A DNA stretch of 64,000 nt from CAUYXS01 sp965248495 (GTDB taxonomy: Bacteria; Chloroflexota; Dehalococcoidia; Lucifugimonadales; Australimonadaceae): contig CBDFJL010000003.1 in the NCBI GenBank assembly GCA_965248495.1, forward strand, positions 1-64,000. Direction: 5' to 3'. The position numbers were made by a program, and so were the translations under genes. This document shows positions 42,132 to 52,300 of the stretch, piece by piece (within the stretch, counting starts at the first letter, position 1; each line of letters begins with the position of its first letter). The notes under the pieces are model-generated. The model was not told where the DNA came from. It did not search any database and was given only the letters and a program-made list of their open reading frames with translations.

Positions 42132-43967
42132 ATGCCGACAAAGGCGCTCCCGCAGCCCACCGGTTCGTACGTCGACAGTCTCTACGCCCGCCTAAACGGC
42201 GTGTGGACGTCGACACACCAGCACTGGCAGTTCCATATCGACCCTTGGTATCACCAAGAGGCCAAGATTTGGCCAGCCAAATATGAGCACCGCGGGACCT
42301 ACGTCCCCTCCACTGCCCGAGGCGTCGTGGAGCATGCGACCGACTCTCAGCTAGCCTACCTTCCCACGATCTCTCGTCCGCCCATCGGCACCGGTGACGA
42401 CCACCAAAAGGATGCCGACGACGTAGAGAACGCGCTGTTCGCGATCTTCATGGATGCCCAGCTGAAGGGCGCGGACATCAGCTTCAAGCAGGCCGGCAAG
42501 TACATGAACGCCTACGGCTACTGCGTTATGTTCGGGCCGCACCTTGAGATGGGCGAGGCGCCCGAGAAGCCAGAGGAAAGCGAATACGACGCCGACTCCG
42601 AAGAGTTCAAGTGGGCCGACGTCGACTACAAGAACGCCAGGAAGAATTGGAACCCCGTCCGCTTCGACGCACCGCACCCGGCGCGCGTGCTCATGGACCC
42701 GCAGGGTGGTCGCCGCCCGCCGGAGGCCGTGCATCGCAAGCGCATGTGGCGCGGCCAGATTGCCGACTTCCTCGACAGCAAGCGCGACCCCCAAGACACC
42801 AAGACGCCGACAGACGGCCTCTTCGTCTCAGACGACTTTGTGCGTGGTGAGCCACAGACCTACTACGAAGAGCTCACGGCCACCGAGTATTGGTCCAAGG
42901 AATGGCATGCCCTCGCGCTCGATGGCGGGAGCCTCCTCCTCGCCGAGAAGAACGCATGGGGCTACCAGCCGTACTCACAGGCGTTCGCCGGCTTCGGCAT
43001 GGAGAAGACGGGCGAGGAGAAGATCAGCGCACGATGGCTCGCTGAGGGCCTGCTGGACGCGGTACTTGCCGACCTGAAGGTTCAGGCACAGGCGATGAGC
43101 GGCAAGCAGAACGGCCTCATCGAGTCTGTCTTCCGCCGGCGCGGCTCCCGCAAGGACACCGCGGAGGCCAATGCGCAGTACGACCGTGAGGACGCCACGC
43201 TGCAGGGCGAGAAGACGGACTTTTGGTTCGAGGACTACCCGGACTTGGCTCGCTGGGTATTCCAATTCGGCGCAGAGATCGACGCAGCCATCGAGTGGGG
43301 CACCTACTCCCGCTCGGCCGCTGGCTCTCGAGCGCAGGGCGTGTCGACCGTTGGTCAGCAGGCCATCCTGTCGACGGCGGTGGCGAAGAAGTTCGTTGCG
43401 GTGTCGATGCAGCTGAACATGCTGGCGACGGACCTTGTGCAGCACATCTTGAAGCTGGTCGACCGGCTCGGGGAGGACATCTCTATTGGCGGGAAGACGC
43501 TCAAGGTCGCGCAGATTCACAACGACTACAGCGCCCAGGCGCGATTCGAGCTCATGGACCCGATCATTCAACTGCAGCGCCGCGAGGTCGGTCTGCGTGA
43601 AGTCCAGATGAAGATTAAGTCTCCTGAGACCTATCGAGAGCAGGACGCGATGCTCGGCGACGAATCTCAGGAACAGCGTCGGCTCATCAAGCAGATCATG
43701 CGCGAGCACCCTGCTCTTGTTGAGATGGCCGTCCTCGCTGTCGCTGAGGAGGATGGCCTGGCTCAGCTGTTCGCGGAGTTTGCGGCCAAGCAGCAGGAAG
43801 CTGCCGGTGGTCTCGTCGGGCCAGATGGCAAGCCAATCTCATCGCCGCAGACATCGGACCAAGCCGGCGGCGGCGGACCGCGCGCTCTCAGGCAGGCATT
43901 GACGGGTGAAACGGCCAAGCCGGCACCGGTTGACCTGGCCGGCGCTGGCTTGGATAGGGCGCTGTAA
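42132..43967 (+). CDS. Portal protein
   Basis: A 611-residue protein directly after terL. The N-terminal region has STARGVVEHATDSQLAYLPTISRPP; a long helical middle and a Gln/Glu-rich C-terminal helix with a disordered Gly/Pro tail follow the usual portal layout. Size is in the range of short-tailed phage portals. Assignment relies on position and overall pattern rather than a single motif. Confidence 0.75.
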   Translation: MPTKALPQPTGSYVDSLYARLNGVWTSTHQHWQFHIDPWYHQEAKIWPAKYEHRGTYVPSTARGVVEHATDSQLAYLPTISRPPIGTGDDHQKDADDVENALFAIFMDAQLKGADISFKQAGKYMNAYGYCVMFGPHLEMGEAPEKPEESEYDADSEEFKWADVDYKNARKNWNPVRFDAPHPARVLMDPQGGRRPPEAVHRKRMWRGQIADFLDSKRDPQDTKTPTDGLFVSDDFVRGEPQTYYEELTATEYWSKEWHALALDGGSLLLAEKNAWGYQPYSQAFAGFGMEKTGEEKISARWLAEGLLDAVLADLKVQAQAMSGKQNGLIESVFRRRGSRKDTAEANAQYDREDATLQGEKTDFWFEDYPDLARWVFQFGAEIDAAIEWGTYSRSAAGSRAQGVSTVGQQAILSTAVAKKFVAVSMQLNMLATDLVQHILKLVDRLGEDISIGGKTLKVAQIHNDYSAQARFELMDPIIQLQRREVGLREVQMKIKSPETYREQDAMLGDESQEQRRLIKQIMREHPALVEMAVLAVAEEDGLAQLFAEFAAKQQEAAGGLVGPDGKPISSPQTSDQAGGGGPRALRQALTGETAKPAPVDLAGAGLDRAL

Positions 43968-44203
43968 TGGCCAAGCAACACTGGCTCGCGGAGATCGTCT
44001 CGGAGATGGTGGGCGAGATCAGCGCCATTCGAGAAGAGGCCCGCGGAAAGAACGTGCTGAAGTTCGGCGAGGAGCGCCTGCGCTCTCGTGAGGTGAAGCA
44101 GCGTTTCAAGGACGCCGACCCAGCACAGCGCCGCGACATCATCGGCAGCATCGGCATCGACAAGGCCCTGAAGCTGGCCGAGCAGTTCGAGGAGAAGCCC
44201 TAA
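43967..44203 (+). CDS. Small structural-region phage protein
   Basis: 78 residues, charged and helical (IREEARGKNVLKFGEERLRSREVKQRF). TAATG overlaps with its neighbours. Not recognised. Confidence 0.5.
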   Translation: MAKQHWLAEIVSEMVGEISAIREEARGKNVLKFGEERLRSREVKQRFKDADPAQRRDIIGSIGIDKALKLAEQFEEKP

Positions 44204-44403
44204 TGGAGCACGGCGATCTCGTATTCGTCAACGGCGCGTGGTACATCGTCCAGATGGTCAGCATGGTCTACCCGAACCTCGCGGAGAAGCTCAAGGGCTT
44301 CGATAACACCCGTACGCGCGAGGACGGCTTCGAGGAGTTCCACCGCGCCGGCGACGCCGACGAATGGGTTGGTGAGCTTGACCTGTTCGATCCCCGACGT
44401 TGA
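44203..44403 (+). CDS. Small structural-region phage protein
   Basis: 66 residues with GDLVFVNGAWYIVQMVSMVY, beta-rich and then acidic. TAATG overlap with the previous gene. Not recognised. Confidence 0.5.
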   Translation: MEHGDLVFVNGAWYIVQMVSMVYPNLAEKLKGFDNTRTREDGFEEFHRAGDADEWVGELDLFDPRR

Positions 44404-45822
44404 CACGCTGTTCCTGGGACCCGGGGAAGAGCCGGGCGCGGTTGCGCCGGGCACCGTTGGCGACCCGCCCGAGGAGGATGCAGTAGTTGTAGGCAACACG
44501 CCGCCTAAGCCTGGTTGGTGGCCGATCTTCATCCCGTGGCCCCCGCGGCGCGACTCGCTGTTCGCTCCAAGCCAGGCGTGTTCGATATCGAGGGCTTCAT
44601 CGCTGTGCAGCGCCAGTTTGTTCCCCAGGAGGACCTGGCCAGCTCGGTCAACGAGCTGATCGCCCGCGCCATACAGGCCGGGAATCCCGATCTTGCGCAG
44701 GCGCTGAGGGACTTCCAAGCGCAGACGTCGCCCACTGGCCAGTACGGCAACTTCCAAGAGGCTCAGGCCGCTATCGACGCGGACTCGCGGCTTCAGGCGC
44801 TCAACTTCAGGCCGGAGCAGACGTCGGGTGGCGCGTGGATTATTCGCGCGGGCCCCGCAGCGAAGGCTGAGCAGATAGCCAGCAGCCTCGATGAGCTCAT
44901 CGCCGAGCGGATTGCGAACAGCGACTACGCCGGCGCCCGCAAGATACGCGCGTTCCAGCAGGCACCATCGCAGCTGGACCTGTTCAATACGGCGCTGACA
45001 GCCGTGCAGTCGCCCGCCGAGTTCTTCCTGCTTCAGGCGCTCCTCGAGCAAGGCGGCGGCATCGCCGGGTCCTTCGCCAGTGCCCGCGCCGCGAGCGCTT
45101 TCGGCTTGCAACAGGCGTCGCCGTTCAGGCAGAACGGTCAGCAGCTCGTCGACCCCGAGGCTGCTGCTCAGCGCGCCAACAGCGACTTCGCTGCGGTGCT
45201 CGGTAACGACCCGCAGCATGCGCCTGGAGCGCCCGGTGTGGCATCCGCGGCTGAGCCACCCAAGCCGCCGAATATTCAGAAGCTGAAGGAATCGCTGCTG
45301 CGCGACATCAACGCCTCGGGAGCCGGGACCGGCGAGGGCTTCGACGTCGATCAGTACGTCATTGACGCAGTGGATGCGAAGGTTGCGAAGTTCAACGCGG
45401 ACGTCGCGGCGTTCAACGCGGCGAAGAAGATCAGGACACCAACTGAGCGCGCCAGCGCCTTCGCCACTGATATTCAGAGCCAGGTAGCCCAAGGGCGCGT
45501 AGACACGGGTGGAGCAGCCCCTGTGGGTCAAGCACGGCCTGTTGGGACGCAGTTCATGCTCGACGTTGCCGGCGGTGCCGAAGTGCCACAGGGCCACACC
45601 TTCCCCGACCTTGGGGAGTCGGTGCCGCGCTTCGTTACGGAGCGACAGGCGCTCACGGAGACATCGTTCCAGCGAGACCTACGTGGGAACAAGGCGGAGC
45701 TCGCCGGCATCCCGCGGGCGGACTTCCACCAGCAGGAGCAGCAGTCGTTCAGGCGTCTCGGGGGTAGCACGCGGCCGGGAGCCACGGAGAGGCTCGGTCA
45801 GCGCCGGCGCGTAGGCGTCTAG
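44372..45822 (+). CDS. Phage virion-associated protein, frame probably broken once
   Basis: The N-terminal roughly 55 residues are Pro-rich and acidic (DTLFLGPGEEPGAVAPG, WWPIFIPWPP). The frame then shifts and a 435-residue helical, Ala/Gln-rich protein continues to 45822. Inserting one C in the C-run at 44540-44544 joins them, and the span of 1451 nt fits one missing base. If not an error, the downstream part could start independently near 44515. It precedes the 1774-residue protein and may be an internal virion or ejection component. Confidence 0.5.
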
Positions 45823-48800
45823 TGCCAGACCTTCCCGTCCAGAGCCCAACGGAGCGGCGCCTACGTCAGCTTGCGCAGGAGACTGACGCTCCGAAGACAC
45901 CGAGCGAGGTGCGCCGGCGTCTTAGCGCGCCGCCGCCACAGTCGGCAGGTATCGACGACTTCGCCAGCGCCGAGGAGTTGCGCTCGCCGGGCGTCAACCC
46001 ACCGCCGGCGCAGCGTGTCCCCACGCAGGCTCAGGTAGCCGGCGCCATCGGGCGTCAGGCGGCGTCAGACCAACGTCCATTCACGCAGGCTCCTGAAGAG
46101 CCGCGGACGGTTACGACCCGTGAGAGCTTCGTGCCCGGCGAGTTGGAGCAAGCCACCGTTGGTGGACCGCAGCCCCAAGGACTGCCTGAGCTCGAGCGCG
46201 CCATCACGACTGAGGGTGGGCGCACCATCATCGACATCTTGGCGGAGAACGCCACAGAGACGGTCGGGCCGTTCATCGGCATCGCCCTGACGACAGCGCA
46301 GTTCATCGAGGAGGAGATCGACCGACCGACCGCCGCGCTGTTCCTCAGCCGCTTCGATGGCAAGGTGCGCGACCGCGCGCGGGAGTTGCGCGCTGAGGGC
46401 GTAGACACATACAACGCGGCGCTCCGCGCCTATGCGCAGACGGTGCCGGCGTGGCAGCAGATACTCGTCGAGCTGAGCGTCAGCCCCATCAACCTCCTGC
46501 CCATTGTTGGCTTCCCCGGCGCCATCGCGCGGGTCAGCGCGCGAACAGCGCGCGCCTTCGGCGACATCGGCGCGGCAGCAGCGCGGGTTGGCACGCAGAC
46601 CGGCGGAGACATCATCCGTGGCGCCGCTCCGCTCGTGCGCAACTTGATCGTCGACGAGGCCGGCACCGTCAGCCTGCCGAAGAACCTCTCGGGGCTACGC
46701 ATCAAACGTTTTCTGCGGAACGACCTACAGGCTGACTTTGAAGCAGCGCGTCAGCGCGTCGAGGCAGTCGAGGGTCAGAAGTTCGACGCGCTCGCTGGGC
46801 TACGGCAGGACGAGTTCTTCTTGATCGTGAGCCAGAAGGGCAAAGAATTGCTCTTCGAGGATTTCGACTCGCTCAACAAGTGGCTCGCGACCGGCGAGTA
46901 TGTGCCCGCCAGCATTTCCTCGCCTATCCGCACCCCGGGCGTCGCGCTCTACGAGGCCGGCCGCATAGTCGACGAACCGCTCGGGCCGGTGCCTCAGCCT
47001 CCCGTTGGCGGCAGGAAAGGACCCTCAGCGAAGGTTGAGGAGAGCCCGTCTGCCATGCGGAAGCGCCTGGCGGAGAAGGGCGCCACCGACGAGGAGATTC
47101 AGATTACCGAGCCCGGCGTGCCGGCGCGTCCATTCGAGCGTTCGGCACTTGAACCAACGCCATTCGGCGAAGCTCGCGCATTCGACGACATTACCGATGC
47201 GACTCAGTTTCGAGATGGTCTCGATGACCGGTTGCGGGCTATCAGAAACGAGATCGACGAGCTCGAACCACGCCGGCTGGGTGCTCGTCCATCGAACGAG
47301 GCTCTGACGCGCAGCAACGAGTTGCGCGATCAGGTAGGGCCACTGCAGCGGCGCATCAGCGCGTTCGAGGGCCAGATCGAGCGTATTAGCCAAGCACGCC
47401 GCACGACTTCTGAACCACGCGCCGGGCTGAACGTACCTGAGAGGGCCGCGCCAACGGCCGTAGAGACGCGCGCAGCGGCCGATGTCGTTCTGCCTCGCGA
47501 GCTCGCTGGTGCGAAACCGCGGTACAACATCGGGGCGTCCAGCTACGAGCCCGTGTTCGAGAGCGACGTCGACAAGGCGCTCTTCATCGTCTCTCAGACA
47601 AAGAAGTCAGCTCGGGACGAGTCGTACATGGAATGGCTGCGAGGCATATTCCCGGGCATATCTGACGCACGTATTCGCAGCCCCCTTGGTACTGAGGTCC
47701 GCGACTTCATCAAGCAGACGGTGACCGGGCAACCGGCAGGCGACGTCCCTATCCCTACCTCCAAGGTGGCGCAGGCAATCGCTCGGCGCGACGCTACAGC
47801 AGCGACGCCTGCTCCACGTGCGGCCGCAGCGCCGACCAAGGCCCAGGCGCGCCAGGCGAAGCACCCCAAGAAGCCGACCAAGAAAACGGCCGCGCCGGAC
47901 GCCGCGCCGACAGCGCCCGCGGACACACCGGCCGGAAGCGCCGCGGAAGCGCCGGGGCCGTCCGAGCTCGACGACATCATCACGGAGCGCGTCGAGGCGG
48001 GCCAGGTCAAGCCGGACCAAGAGGTCGACGACATCATCGAGGACGCCATCGAGCAGCAGGCCGCCGACGCGGACCTGCCGCCCCCCGGCGACCCCCCGGC
48101 GGCGATCAGCGGCGGCCGCGGTGCCGGCGACGGCGATGTGCCAGGCTCGGCCGCGGAGACGGTGTGGGGCTTCCCCGGCGAGGACGCGCAGACGGCGGCG
48201 CTCCGCAAGTGGGACGGCGCCCGCGGCGTCAAGGCGCTCGAGATTCAAAGCGAGTGGGAACACGGCCAGGACCTGCTGACACAGGCCGGCGTTGGCCGGC
48301 GCATCGGCAAGACGCAGCGTGTGAGCCAGGAGGAGATGGAGCCGCTGTTTCTGGCGCTCCATGGCGAGGGCGACGTACCTGACGGCTTTGGGGCTGTCTT
48401 CGACGACCTGCGCCGGCTCATCGACCAGGAGAGCTCGGACATGCTCGCGACCGACCCGAGCTTCCAGGACGTGCTCATGGCCCACCCCGACTACTTCCCT
48501 CGCGGGTGGAAGCAGCCCCGCGCGCAGACTGGCCGTCAGCGTATAGGCGTGCGCCCTGGCTTCACCAAACCACGTGTCGACGCCACCTTCGAGGAGATGA
48601 TCGAGGCCGGCTTCGAGCCGCTCAGCTGGAACCCCTACGACATGTACGGGCTGCGTCGTCTCTCAGGCATAGAGTTCCGCGAGAGCAAGGTGCTCATCGA
48701 GCGTCTGAAGACCTGGGGAGCTGCGGCCGATATACGCAAGTCCCCAGTCGCTGGGTGGCGGGTCCCCGATGTGGGACCCGCCTTCACTGGGAAGCCGTAC

Positions 48801-51146
48801 GTGCGCAAGGACGGCTCTGCGGCAATGACCGCGCGCATCGGCGTGCCAAACAACGTCGCCGACGTGCTCGAGGGGGTGTACGGCAAGCGGCCTGAGCTGC
48901 GCGTCGGTGGCTTCGACCTGCTGGGCCCATTGAATCGGTTCTCGAACGGGCTGAAGCGTTTCAAGCTGTTCGGCTCGCTCTTCCAGCACGTCGACTTCTC
49001 TACCCGTGTTGGCGCTGCCAGCCTCAGTCCCACCGGCATCAAGCGCGGCGCGCCCATCCGCTACCCGTCTATGGTCGCCCGGCTGATGAACGTCTCGCTC
49101 AGCTCGTCCGCGCGTCGAGGACTACGCGAGACCATCCTCAGCGACGCGTCGCTCTTCGACGACTTCGACATCACCCTTCGGATGGTCGGCGAGGAAGGCT
49201 GGCAGGTCGGCGGCGACACGTCCATCCTCCGCCGTTCCATCACCGACTTCCTGCGCGACGTCACGACGGACGGCCCGGCCACGTCGCTCGAGGTCGGCCG
49301 CGCGCGTGTCGGAGCCGTCGCACGCTTTCTCGAGGATGGCCTGTTCGAGGGCGTCTACCGCGAGAGTCAGATCTTCGGGCTGAAAGAGTTCGTCATTCCC
49401 AAGCTGCGCCATCTGCACCCAGGGTGGACGCCTCGTGAGGTTGCCGGAGCGGCGGCGAAGGAAGTCAACATCATGTTCTCCACGCTCGGGACGTGGCAGA
49501 GCATCTTTAGCCAGCCGGCCATGCGCGAGCTGGGCCGCACCATCCTCTTCAGCCACAACGAGTCCGAGTCCCTCATCCGGCAGGCGGTGAACCTCGTTGG
49601 TGGCGAGCAGGCCCGGCTCTGGCGCGAGTACGGCATCGGCATGCTCATCTTCCTGGCGGGCACCGCGAATGCCGTTCACTTCGCGTCGACGGGGCGCCCA
49701 CTCCCCCTGGACCGCTACCTGCCGATCACCACCGGCAACAGCTACTCCTTCCTGCCGGGCGGCGTGGGCTACAACACCTCGTTCATGTCGCCGGACATTC
49801 CCTTCACGGGGCGCAACGGCTCCCGAATCGCGCTCGACATTGTTGGCCAGGCCGACACCTTCTTCCGGTGGGTGCTGGACCCGCCCGGCGCGTTGACTGC
49901 CCGCTACAACCTGCTGCCGCGCGCCATCTTCAACCAGTCCGAGGGCACCGACTTCTACGGCCGCGAGCTCGACGGCCCGGCTCAGCGCGGCGTGCAGCTA
50001 GCGCAGGACCTGCTTGCGCCCATCGGGCCGGGCAACGTCGTCGAGCTGCTGCGTCAGGCGTTCCCAGGCACCGTCGGCCGTGTGATTCCCGAGGGCGAGG
50101 GCCGTCTCGGCATCAGCGGCACGGGCATCCAGTCGTCGGGCTTGAACCTGCGCGCTGAGACCACGCCGCAGTTCCTCGACCGCTGGGCGCGCGAGGCCGG
50201 CTTCGTCGACCGCGAGGGAGACCCGATCACCACGTGGGGCGCCCTCGAGACGCACATGCGCCGGGAGATCGAGAAGGACCCCCTCTTCGCCGGGGAGATG
50301 CAGTTGCGACGGCTCACGAGTATCGAGCGCGGCTCCACCGGCGCTCAAGCCGCGCAGGAGCTCGACGAGCTGGACGAGACACGCTTCTCCGAGGAGGAGA
50401 CGCTGGCAGCACGCTACCCGGCGCTGGGGCCACAGGACTTCCGCGACACCTACGGGAACATTCAACTGCGGTGGGTCACCGGGCGCCGGCAGGTCGACGC
50501 GGACTTCCAACGGTTCGAGGAAGAGCAGAAGCTGCCGGACGATCAGAACAAGGTGGCGCTCATCGAGTACTACGACGTTTTCGACGACGCGCGCCGCGGT
50601 GACGGCTCGCTCGACTTCGAGCGCCTCGAGGAGCTGCTGGTCGAGCTTGAAGCTGGGTGGTCACAGGTCCAGCGCGAGTACATTGCTGACAACACGGGCC
50701 TGACCGAGCACCCGCCGCTCATGCAGCAATACAACGCTGACCGCGAGGTGCTCAAGGAGTTCTGGCAGGTCGGCCGTGACTTCCCGCTGACGGGCAACGC
50801 CAAGGCCGCGTGGGACCAGTACCTCGCCGCGAACGAGGTGACCCAGCGGCTCATGGAGCGGGCCTACCCCGGCATCCGCCACCTCGTGGAGGCGCGGTCT
50901 GCCCAGCGGGACGCGCTGCGCAGTCCGGAGAACCCGAACGGCATCGCCATCGACCTGGCTCGTGTCCGCTGGTACGGGGACAACCCCCGCACCCGGGCAG
51001 GCGCCGAAGAGTTCCGGCGCCTGTGGGGTACGGGGCAGATCCTATTCGATTCGGCGCCACCTCCTGCCGCCGAAGCTCCTGCCCCGCAGGCACTCTCCAC
51101 CACGCCTAGCGAGCGGCGCCGACAGCTGGCCGGAGCGGCCCGATGA
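45822..51146 (+). CDS. 1774-residue phage protein, putative internal virion/ejection protein
   Basis: By far the largest gene, in one uninterrupted frame of 5.3 kb. Disordered Pro/Ala-rich N-terminus (1-130); hydrophobic segments near residues 145-165 and 205-235; an Ala/Pro linker near 640-720. A large folded region spans about 780-1500 and includes HPDYFPRGW, SWNPYDMYGLRRLSG and a hydrophobic MLIFLAGTANAVHF. The C-terminus is acidic and helical. Size, position between portal and scaffold, and internal hydrophobic segments resemble ejection proteins of short-tailed phages. No protease or lysozyme motif is visible. Start GTG overlaps the previous stop. Confidence 0.6.
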   Translation: MPDLPVQSPTERRLRQLAQETDAPKTPSEVRRRLSAPPPQSAGIDDFASAEELRSPGVNPPPAQRVPTQAQVAGAIGRQAASDQRPFTQAPEEPRTVTTRESFVPGELEQATVGGPQPQGLPELERAITTEGGRTIIDILAENATETVGPFIGIALTTAQFIEEEIDRPTAALFLSRFDGKVRDRARELRAEGVDTYNAALRAYAQTVPAWQQILVELSVSPINLLPIVGFPGAIARVSARTARAFGDIGAAAARVGTQTGGDIIRGAAPLVRNLIVDEAGTVSLPKNLSGLRIKRFLRNDLQADFEAARQRVEAVEGQKFDALAGLRQDEFFLIVSQKGKELLFEDFDSLNKWLATGEYVPASISSPIRTPGVALYEAGRIVDEPLGPVPQPPVGGRKGPSAKVEESPSAMRKRLAEKGATDEEIQITEPGVPARPFERSALEPTPFGEARAFDDITDATQFRDGLDDRLRAIRNEIDELEPRRLGARPSNEALTRSNELRDQVGPLQRRISAFEGQIERISQARRTTSEPRAGLNVPERAAPTAVETRAAADVVLPRELAGAKPRYNIGASSYEPVFESDVDKALFIVSQTKKSARDESYMEWLRGIFPGISDARIRSPLGTEVRDFIKQTVTGQPAGDVPIPTSKVAQAIARRDATAATPAPRAAAAPTKAQARQAKHPKKPTKKTAAPDAAPTAPADTPAGSAAEAPGPSELDDIITERVEAGQVKPDQEVDDIIEDAIEQQAADADLPPPGDPPAAISGGRGAGDGDVPGSAAETVWGFPGEDAQTAALRKWDGARGVKALEIQSEWEHGQDLLTQAGVGRRIGKTQRVSQEEMEPLFLALHGEGDVPDGFGAVFDDLRRLIDQESSDMLATDPSFQDVLMAHPDYFPRGWKQPRAQTGRQRIGVRPGFTKPRVDATFEEMIEAGFEPLSWNPYDMYGLRRLSGIEFRESKVLIERLKTWGAAADIRKSPVAGWRVPDVGPAFTGKPYVRKDGSAAMTARIGVPNNVADVLEGVYGKRPELRVGGFDLLGPLNRFSNGLKRFKLFGSLFQHVDFSTRVGAASLSPTGIKRGAPIRYPSMVARLMNVSLSSSARRGLRETILSDASLFDDFDITLRMVGEEGWQVGGDTSILRRSITDFLRDVTTDGPATSLEVGRARVGAVARFLEDGLFEGVYRESQIFGLKEFVIPKLRHLHPGWTPREVAGAAAKEVNIMFSTLGTWQSIFSQPAMRELGRTILFSHNESESLIRQAVNLVGGEQARLWREYGIGMLIFLAGTANAVHFASTGRPLPLDRYLPITTGNSYSFLPGGVGYNTSFMSPDIPFTGRNGSRIALDIVGQADTFFRWVLDPPGALTARYNLLPRAIFNQSEGTDFYGRELDGPAQRGVQLAQDLLAPIGPGNVVELLRQAFPGTVGRVIPEGEGRLGISGTGIQSSGLNLRAETTPQFLDRWAREAGFVDREGDPITTWGALETHMRREIEKDPLFAGEMQLRRLTSIERGSTGAQAAQELDELDETRFSEEETLAARYPALGPQDFRDTYGNIQLRWVTGRRQVDADFQRFEEEQKLPDDQNKVALIEYYDVFDDARRGDGSLDFERLEELLVELEAGWSQVQREYIADNTGLTEHPPLMQQYNADREVLKEFWQVGRDFPLTGNAKAAWDQYLAANEVTQRLMERAYPGIRHLVEARSAQRDALRSPENPNGIAIDLARVRWYGDNPRTRAGAEEFRRLWGTGQILFDSAPPPAAEAPAPQALSTTPSERRRQLAGAAR

Positions 51147-51334
51147 GGCAACCCGCAGTCTTGACACGAAACGTGCCAGTGCTTACCGTGGCCGTAGACG
51201 CGGGTGAGCCCGCACGATGCCCAGCTTGTGGCACGCTCTTCATCGAGCGGCTCCACGGCGAAGCAGAGTGCACTTGTAGAGACCGACGACACCCGCGAGG
51301 AGTAGCTCTAAAGCTCATCTTCCAGAGCACATAG
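51143..51334 (+). CDS. Small Cys-rich phage protein
   Basis: 63 residues: CPACGTLFIERLHGEAECTC gives a CxxC...CxC zinc-binding pattern. ATGA overlap with the giant gene. Confidence 0.5.
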   Translation: MRQPAVLTRNVPVLTVAVDAGEPARCPACGTLFIERLHGEAECTCRDRRHPRGVALKLIFQST

Positions 51335-51353
51335 AGACAACGAGTGGCGAGAT

Positions 51354-51392
51354 GCCCGGCCGCTTTGCTTTATGCAACGCGCCGGGCTTTTT
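51354..51392 (+). terminator. Intrinsic terminator upstream of the scaffold gene
   Basis: GCCCGGC (51354-51360) pairs with GCCGGGC (51381-51387), followed by TTTTTG. It splits the late operon ahead of the highly expressed scaffold and capsid genes and may be an attenuator. Confidence 0.7.
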
Positions 51393-51446
51393 GTTGTCCA
51401 GATAACGGGGGACTCGCATCAGGCGGGCGATCTGAAGGAGGACGTA

Positions 51447-52283
51447 GTGACCATGATTTCGGGGGGCGGGAACCCCATCACTGAGGCAGCAGAGGCAGCA
51501 CGATCTGAGGCACCCGCACCTGAGCCAGCACCGGTAGAAGAGCAAGCTCCCGCTGCTCAGAAGCCGGAAGGCGAAGGGGCCGGCGCTTCGGGGGATGGTG
51601 AACCAACTGCTGAGCAGCTGAAGACTGAGAACGCGGCGCTCAAGAAGTCCCTCGAGGACGAACGGTCGCAGCGGATAGGTCGGCAGCGGCAGGCCGAACG
51701 GGACCAAGGGACGCAAAACCTCCGTGACGAGGTGGCGGGTCTCAAACGAACCGTTCAGGCTTACGTCGGTGAAACGGCTCGTGGCTCTACACCCGAGGAG
51801 CTCAGCGCGGCTTTGGCCAAGGCTGACGAGGAGACGGCGAAGGCGGTCGGTAAGAGCCTGTTCGAGGTTGAGCACGCGGGAGCCGCGGCAGACCTTCGAG
51901 AAGCCCTCACCGTCGATGGCAAGTATGCCGTCGACACGACCACCTCGGAGTTTCAGGCGGTTGCATCTGCCTGGGACGATGCGGTGGCCAACGAGGACTC
52001 TCAGGGGCTAGCCAAGGCACTCGCGAACGCTAGCAGACTCGCACTCGCTGCTCACCGAGCCGCCGGGACTGCTCCCGCCCCTGTGCCAGCGGCGGACGCC
52101 TCGGCGAACGGTGAAGGGGCTGCGGCACCGGCCGCGGCTGCAAAGAAGGCAAGGAACGCCATGGATCTGACGGCACCACCGGGTGGACCGGCGGGGGCGG
52201 ACGAGTCCTGGCGAAACCTGAGCCCTGACCAAAAAATCGCCCAGGGCCACGCCGAGGCCATGGAGGCTGAGGCACTGGCCTAA
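51447..52283 (+). CDS. Scaffolding protein
   Basis: A 278-residue acidic protein: disordered Ala/Glu/Pro N-terminus, central coiled coil (AEQLKTENAALKKSLEDERSQR), an acidic helical part and a short basic end. It sits immediately before the major capsid gene, the standard scaffold position. AAGGAGG lies 5 bp before GTG 51447, which I prefer to ATG 51453. Confidence 0.7.
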   Translation: MTMISGGGNPITEAAEAARSEAPAPEPAPVEEQAPAAQKPEGEGAGASGDGEPTAEQLKTENAALKKSLEDERSQRIGRQRQAERDQGTQNLRDEVAGLKRTVQAYVGETARGSTPEELSAALAKADEETAKAVGKSLFEVEHAGAAADLREALTVDGKYAVDTTTSEFQAVASAWDDAVANEDSQGLAKALANASRLALAAHRAAGTAPAPVPAADASANGEGAAAPAAAAKKARNAMDLTAPPGGPAGADESWRNLSPDQKIAQGHAEAMEAEALA

Positions 52284-52300
52284 TCCCTCCGAGGTGAAGG

